From the NCBI GenBank assembly GCA_037903475.1, contig JBAJFG010000643.1, positions 310,001 through 374,000 of the forward strand: a stretch of DNA of 64,000 bases. Direction: 5' to 3'. This DNA comes from Ancylostoma caninum (Eukaryota > Nematoda > Chromadorea > Rhabditida > Ancylostomatidae). The notes under the pieces are model-generated. The model ran no database searches, was not told the DNA's origin, and worked only from the letters and a program-made list of their open reading frames with translations. Position 1 is the first letter of the stretch. Every line of letters begins with the position of its first letter. Positions 59,245-64,000 of this stretch are shown here, one piece after another. Position numbers and translations under genes: made by a program.

Positions 59245-62097
59245 CTACTCTTTCTTTTTAAGGAATCCTTCTACTTGTTTCTTGAATGATGAAAGTTTAA
59301 TGGGAACAGGAAGACTCTTGCTCATCATTAAATACTTTGAGCCAGCTCTGTTGACAAAAAATGTTTGCCTTACGGAAGTCCTAGCTGTTGGAAACGTAAG
59401 TTTTAGTGGAGGCCCTCGAGTGATTGAGTTCTGTAGTGTGAAGAAGTCGCTCATATGAAGGCTAGTGTAGCCATGTATAAGTTTATGAACCATTATGAGA
59501 TCATTCTTATTTCGTCTACTTGAAAGTGATTGAAGTTGAATTATTTTATTCCTAGTATCTGCAGGAGGGACACTATTGTAATCAAAACCTTTTGTCCTAA
59601 GAAAAAGTTTCCGTGTAAAGCTATTCTGAACTTTCTCTAATTTATCCCTAATACTTTTTCTATGAGTATTAAAGATAACTGTACCATATTCTAGTGAGGG
59701 TCTTACATATGTCTTGTACGCCTTCAACAAAATTGTTTCATTTTTGGTCACAAGACCTCTAAAAATGTTGTACAACTTTTGTGTTGCTTTGCTGGCGATG
59801 TACTCACAGTGCCTGTCCAATGACAGATTAGCTGTTATAAGAAAACCAAGGTCCCTGACCTCATTGACTTTCGGTATGGGCGAATAACATAGTGTGTACT
59901 CTGATTGTTCATTAGAGCCTACGCATAGAACCTTTGTTTTTTCTACAGAAAGAGGGAGACTCCACCGGTTAGACCATTCTTCAACCAGATCAATAGCTTC
60001 TTGTAATTTCTGTATGTCTTCTTCATTTTGGATTGAATTGTAGATTTTTATATCATCTGCGAATGCAATGCAACCTATTCCCGCGGAAGAAATCAAATCT
60101 GGCAGTTCGTAAGTGTAAATGTTGAAAAGAATGGGTGAAAGGACACCACCCTGCGGTACTCCACTGTGTGCTTCACGAATCGATGAATACTTCCCATTAA
60201 TGCAGACTTGAAATGTTCTATTTGAAAGAAATGCCTCGACCCATTTAACAATGCGATGGTGTAGTCCAACTTGGTAGAGCTTTGTTATCAACTTTCCATG
60301 TACGACGCTATCAAAAGCTTTGGCGAAATCAAAATGAATTATGTCAAGTCTTTTTCCATTTTCAATCATATTAGTCCATTTATTCAAGGCGGAAAGCATG
60401 GCCGTTACAGTAGATTTTCCTTTTTGAAAGCCATGTTGATGCTGAGAGATGACAGCATTGGATTCCAGATGATGTACAATTCTCTTTTTCAAAATTTTTT
60501 CAAAGAGTCTTGCAAAAATTGATGTAATACTTATCGGTCTGTAATTATTTGCCTTGTGAAAGGGAGGTTTCTTAGGTACAGGTGTTACCAATGAATGCTT
60601 CCACTTTTTCGGCACTTCTGCCCTCATGAAGCTTAAATTGAAAATAAAAGTTAGAGGGCCGGTTATTTCACAAGCCATCTCCTTAATAAATACAAAGGGA
60701 ATATCATCTGGTGTTATCGAATAGCAATTAGACCATTTAACAAGGTTTTCGTAGACTTCATCATGGTTAAACCACAGAGAGTCATTCATTAATGGAAAAA
60801 CATTTTTTGTTTCGATTTCGAAATGAGTTTTACAAGGTGAGAAATACTTTTCAAACGTGTCAGCAAAAAGTTCTGCTTTTTCAAAATCATTATTAACTTT
60901 TTCACCACTGTCTTTTTCGAGCCCAGGAGGCTTTTGTTTAGGCCGTAGTCGAGAGTTTAGGAATTTGTAGAATGCATGCTTATCACCTGAATCAACAACT
61001 TTCTTCTCCACGGAACTGTTGTATTTATGTAATTTCTTTATGAAACGATCATTTAGAAGTCTATACCTAGTCAATGAACTTTCGCTTTTTTCATTTATAG
61101 CTTTTTGCCAAAAGAATGATCTTAGATGGAAAAGTTTGTGAATGTACCGCGGAAATTTCGACGTTCCTAGAGAGATCCTCTGTGATGGGACAAACAGTTC
61201 GATGCAATGTTTCAAAATTGACAAGAACATTTCATACTTTTCATCGACTGTTTGAGCATAACTAAGAGAGCCGTACCAGTCAATCTGATTTAGGTATTCT
61301 TTGGCACCCACAAAGTCAGCATGCTTAAAATCTTTTCTAACGACGTAGTCTTTGGTTTTCTTTACCATATTTATACGAAATATTAGAGAAGCATGGTCGC
61401 TACAACCTACTGGGGCTTTAACCTGGATGTTATTAACCAAATTCTTGTCAGTAGTAAGAATTAAATCTAAAATATGATTATCGAGGGTAGGCTTATTAAC
61501 AAGCTGTTTTAGGCAGTGACTCAGACACATGCTAATGAAAGACTTTGAAGTCCTAATTTTCGCTTGGGGAATTTCTCTCCATGTAATGTCTGGAAGATTA
61601 AAGTCTCCCATTATAATACAGGGCGCGTTACAGGCTAGCATATCGGATATGGCCTTGAATAGTTGTTCAGACTGATCGACTGAACACATTGGCGCTCTAT
61701 ACACTACAATTAATCGTATAGTATTTCCATCAGAGCTTAAATCTATGCATAAAATCTCATAAGCATCATCAATTGTTTCACTGAATACCTCAATAGGTGA
61801 TAAATGATTTTTTACAAGGAACATTACACCCCCACCTCTCTTATTTTTCCGGTCAGACCTCAAGACCTGGTAGTGATCACACCAATACCCAAGCAAAGGT
61901 GCAAGATCAGTTGAAGATTTCATCCATGTTTCTGTTAATGCAACAATATCATAACTGAAGCAACTCAAAGCATGAATAAGGGCAAGAGTATTCCTAGGTA
62001 ATGATCGAATATTACAAGTTAAACACAGTAATAAGGAGTCCGAAAGCCTGCGAATATTCAGAGGTTTCCCGAATGGGCTGGATTTAGTTGTACAATA
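59245..62097 (-). CDS. Retrotransposon ORF2: endonuclease and reverse transcriptase
   Basis: Open for 950 codons after a TAG at 62098-62100. The endonuclease domain includes CNIRSLPRN, LTETWM (catalytic Glu), RGGGVMFLVKN, VYRAP, IMGDFNLPDITW and CSDHASL. The reverse transcriptase includes NNYRPISITSIFARLFEKIL, HGFQKGKSTVTAML, HFDFAKAFDSV, SGVPQGGVLSPILF and AFADDIKI (FADD box at about 60053-60064), followed by a C-terminal region ending in a lysine-rich tail. It makes and integrates a cDNA copy by target-primed reverse transcription in the nucleus. There is no ATG upstream of the catalytic Asn and Glu; the first is at 61921-61923, after them. Translation therefore probably depends on ORF1, by -1 frameshifting at 62064-62070 or by reinitiation. 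No stop or frameshift interrupts the frame. Confidence 0.93.
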   Translation of the reverse strand, partial: YCTTKSSPFGKPLNIRRLSDSLLLCLTCNIRSLPRNTLALIHALSCFSYDIVALTETWMKSSTDLAPLLGYWCDHYQVLRSDRKNKRGGGVMFLVKNHLSPIEVFSETIDDAYEILCIDLSSDGNTIRLIVVYRAPMCSVDQSEQLFKAISDMLACNAPCIIMGDFNLPDITWREIPQAKIRTSKSFISMCLSHCLKQLVNKPTLDNHILDLILTTDKNLVNNIQVKAPVGCSDHASLIFRINMVKKTKDYVVRKDFKHADFVGAKEYLNQIDWYGSLSYAQTVDEKYEMFLSILKHCIELFVPSQRISLGTSKFPRYIHKLFHLRSFFWQKAINEKSESSLTRYRLLNDRFIKKLHKYNSSVEKKVVDSGDKHAFYKFLNSRLRPKQKPPGLEKDSGEKVNNDFEKAELFADTFEKYFSPCKTHFEIETKNVFPLMNDSLWFNHDEVYENLVKWSNCYSITPDDIPFVFIKEMACEITGPLTFIFNLSFMRAEVPKKWKHSLVTPVPKKPPFHKANNYRPISITSIFARLFEKILKKRIVHHLESNAVISQHQHGFQKGKSTVTAMLSALNKWTNMIENGKRLDIIHFDFAKAFDSVVHGKLITKLYQVGLHHRIVKWVEAFLSNRTFQVCINGKYSSIREAHSGVPQGGVLSPILFNIYTYELPDLISSAGIGCIAFADDIKIYNSIQNEEDIQKLQEAIDLVEEWSNRWSLPLSVEKTKVLCVGSNEQSEYTLCYSPIPKVNEVRDLGFLITANLSLDRHCEYIASKATQKLYNIFRGLVTKNETILLKAYKTYVRPSLEYGTVIFNTHRKSIRDKLEKVQNSFTRKLFLRTKGFDYNSVPPADTRNKIIQLQSLSSRRNKNDLIMVHKLIHGYTSLHMSDFFTLQNSITRGPPLKLTFPTARTSVRQTFFVNRAGSKYLMMSKSLPVPIKLSSFKKQVEGFLKKKE

Positions 62098-62948
62098 CTA
62101 TGTTCGCCGGAACTAGGTAGATTCCCGTGAACAACAGTTTCAGACAAAGTAAGGCTATTCTTATTCACGCTACTCGCTCCAATTTCAGAAAGCCTGCCCA
62201 AGGTGCTGAAACGAGATTTTCTTCGTTCGCGAATCTGATCCCTTTCTGTTTTGGAAAGGGATGGGCGAACATAAATCCCCGGTTCGGGGAATGATTTCAG
62301 CATGTACGCTCGTTTCAACACCTCTTTCTGAAAGTAGGAAGCGGGCATTATCACTTTCATCAGCCTAGGTTTTCTCGAGTTCATTTTACCCATTCTGTAA
62401 ACAGAAGTGGGTTCACAAGCTATGTCGAGGAAATCTAGTATTTGCCTTACACATTCACAGTCATGGTAGTTTCTGGTAGAGGCAGTGTTACTTTAGCTCT
62501 CAGGGATTCCAGAAATCACGAGGGATCTTTTACGCTCAACCTCTTCGAAGGTGAAACTACAATTCTTGTCAGAAACATTGCTACTATTCTTACTAACAAT
62601 CTTGGGGTTTTTAAGTGCTAAAATTTCATCTTTAAGTAAAGTATTTTCCTTTGTTAGAGCCACATTCTTTTCAGCTAGCTCATGATTCTCGTTTTTGAGG
62701 ACGGCATTTAATTTGAGCACACTGCTAAGCTCATTTCTTATCTCTTCTAGTTCGCCTAACAGATATTTAAACATATGACCAAGGACGGATTTGAGGGCAA
62801 TCGGAAGTTCATCATTATCCAGCACTTCATCGAATTTCTGTCGAAAATCTTGTGCCAAGGAGTTCTGAAGAACGGTTTCAGTCTTCTGCTTCTTTCGAGT
62901 CTGAACGAAACAGGAGCCCGCCGCAAGTAAATCTTCCTCCTTAGACAT
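62058..62948 (-). CDS. Retrotransposon ORF1 with one premature stop
   Basis: 296 sense codons from the ATG at 62946-62948 to TGA at 62058-62060, interrupted once by TAA at codon 152 (62493-62495). The frame is otherwise intact. Residues about 66-113 form a leucine-heptad coiled coil (LGELEEIRNEL to LLKDEILALK), as in trimerising ORF1 proteins. From residue 139, RKRSLVISGIPE opens an RRM-like region, and later YVRPSLSKTERDQIRERR is a basic segment typical of the family. Such proteins bind element RNA and form the ribonucleoprotein used for retrotransposition. The stop would remove the RRM-like part, so this copy likely needs ORF1 supplied by another. The last 40 nt overlap ORF2 in the -1 frame. 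Confidence 0.9.
62064..62070 (-). promoter_or_regulatory. Candidate -1 ribosomal frameshift site G_GGA_AAC
   Basis: In ORF1 codons the sequence is TCG GGA AAC CTC TGA. The heptamer GGGAAAC fits X XXY YYZ with codons GGA and AAC re-pairing as GGG and AAA, which puts the ribosome exactly in the ORF2 frame (next codons CCT CTG). It lies six nucleotides before the ORF1 stop and inside the 40-nt overlap. No strong downstream hairpin or pseudoknot is obvious by eye. Confidence 0.5.
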
Positions 62949-63158
62949 AGTATACCTGTTCCAGTGGCGTATGTATAACAGTGATAAATATAATCGATCC
63001 CGCCACAAGATCTACGACCGACGATAAAGTGAAGATGCTGTAAACTTGCTTGAGTTGATATTATCCACGATAACAATGCCACTTGAGAGCGATATAGGCA
63101 GTCGACCACCTCCCGTGAGCTCACGAGAGTGAATGAATAAAATAAAATAATGAATAAT

Positions 63159-63222
63159 GGATACGTCACTTACCTTATACCTCCATATTAATATATGGAG
63201 GTATAAGGTAAGTGACGTATCC
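63159..63222. repeat. Perfect 64-bp palindrome at the retrotransposon 5' junction
   Basis: Arms of 30 bp (GGATACGTCACTTACCTTAT and ten more bases to CCATAT, and the exact inverse) around TAAT. The left arm is the first part of the element, the centre is the target duplication (63184-63196) and the outer arm (63197-63222) is an inverted copy of the element's first 26 nt. Both strands carry AAGGTAAGT, a consensus splice donor, and TGACGTA. Confidence 0.95.
63184..63196. repeat. 13-bp target-site duplication, 5' side
   Basis: CATATTAATATAT, identical to 59101-59113. Confidence 0.85.
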
Positions 63223-64000
63223 ACTAAATAGTGCATGGTCACTGCTAACTATAGCTAATATATTATAACTGTTGTGTCAACCTGATAGTAGTAATTGTAG
63301 TAATTGTCTTTTGCTTATAGGCTGAAGCAGGGACACCCCACCTCACTGCATCCTCTAGTCGTTCATTTCACATTTTTCTTCAAGTTACGAACATCCTCAC
63401 TTTCATTATGAGTTAAAGGTAACATTCATTGAAACTTTAAACTCTGAAATAAGTCGTTCCTCGTGTAATCGGACGCTTGTGAATTATAAAAGTGAGTAGA
63501 ACAAAGGAATCCTGGCGTATCTGCGGTGATCTTGCAGCGAAAGCAATAGACGCCTCTCGTTAATATGGAATCTTGGTGGACGATGCGCCAGCTTGCGTAA
63601 GTGCTACCACTTAGAGGCGGGGGTGAAGGGCACTTAGTTACGGTACTAGTGTACTTCCTTTCTTGTGTGTTTGGCACAATTTCTTCATTAGATGTGATTT
63701 TTACATCAATCGAAACCATGAAATTCGCCAACATCTACACACAAAGGTTTTTTAAGATTCCGCGAATGCTGCCTTCGAAGGAACTCTTTTGTTCAAATCC
63801 GGATTCCGTCACAGGAACAACATGAGACGAAAAACAAGTATTCATTTGTTCCGCTTTCTTTCATTACCAAATACAAACGGCATGATACATTCACTGTACT
63901 CGTCAAGTGCGTGCATATGAGATTGTGAGCACGAAAACTATGGGCCTTGTTGAATACATGTTCCGCACTTCTTCCACCTTCTTGTCCTTTTTTGTCCGTT
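63223..64000. other. Right flank, nothing recognised
   Basis: Open frames of about 100 codons on minus (63426-63734) and 74 on plus (63601-63825) overlap each other and have no recognisable family. Confidence 0.35.

Larger units (their letters stand above)
59114..63183 (-). mobile_element. Full-length CR1/L2-type non-LTR retrotransposon
   Basis: A 4070-bp element read right to left: 5' UTR (63183-62949), ORF1 (62948-62058), ORF2 (62097-59245), a 3' UTR of about 110 nt, and a tail of TTTA repeats (seen as TTATTTATTT at 59114-59136). It is bounded by perfect 13-bp duplications. ORF1 carries a coiled coil and RRM-like region; ORF2 carries an apurinic-type endonuclease and a reverse transcriptase with FADD box and no RNase H, the layout of the CR1/L2/jockey group. 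One nonsense codon in ORF1 is the only visible lesion, so insertion is recent. Near the 3' end ACATGGA-CTAA-TCCATGT (59140-59157) can fold as a hairpin, a place where the reverse transcriptase of related elements recognises its RNA. Confidence 0.93.

Noticed and set aside
59245..61968. Reading ORF2 as a 907-residue protein starting at 61968
   Set aside because: That codon is TTG and lies downstream of the catalytic Asn region; the frame stays open to 62097, so the true N-terminus is upstream, in the ORF1 overlap.

Overview
The window looks like a gene-poor, transposon-rich stretch of a nematode nuclear genome, probably a strongylid (hookworm-like) worm. The evidence is small exons with short introns ending in TTTCAG-type acceptors, Tc1/mariner, RTE and CR1/L2-type mobile elements, an AT-rich background, and no bacterial or viral architecture. 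The species is inference.

Protein-coding content. Only two host genes can be supported, both on the minus strand and paralogous. Positions 6204-8514 hold a complete seven-exon gene for a 323-residue protein with a signal-peptide-like start and all the core motifs of the endonuclease/exonuclease/phosphatase (EEP) superfamily. At 1589-1762 lies the first exon of a paralogue. It is also exactly 58 codons long, and the gene continues off the left edge. A 1.4 kb fold-back transposon occupies its first intron.

Mobile DNA fills much of the rest. The main element is a full-length 4.07 kb non-LTR retrotransposon at 59114-63183 (minus), flanked by a perfect 13-bp target duplication and ending in a TTTA-repeat tail. 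Its ORF2 is intact and its ORF1 has one nonsense codon. ORF2 overlaps ORF1 by 40 nt in the -1 frame and has no AUG before its endonuclease catalytic residues. The overlap contains G_GGA_AAC, a textbook -1 frameshift heptamer in the correct phase, six nucleotides before the ORF1 stop. A perfect 64-bp palindrome at its 5' junction contains an inverted copy of its first 26 nt outside the target duplication.

Other elements: a decayed relative of that retrotransposon (48330-49570); an RTE-type reverse-transcriptase tail (27600-28030); mariner-like elements or fragments at 14517-15497, 18114-18976, 19685-20956 and 55790-56240; two TA-flanked terminal-inverted-repeat elements (24288-24986; 30838-32015, the latter with tRNA-like SINE sequences nested inside); a hAT-like non-autonomous element with an 8-bp target duplication (19133-19403 and 38190-38461, nearly identical, plus a fragment at 54942-55040); and two further MITE families (GC-rich copies at 5613, 12662 and about 46500; GGGCTGGG copies at 3594 and 38518).

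Satellite-like DNA includes a 50-bp minisatellite (52749-53345) and a diverged tandem array of about 165-bp units (42731-43195). A GC-rich block at 9920-10440 with a TATA box and AATAAA could be a solo LTR or an RNA gene. The remaining stretches contain only short random-looking open frames.
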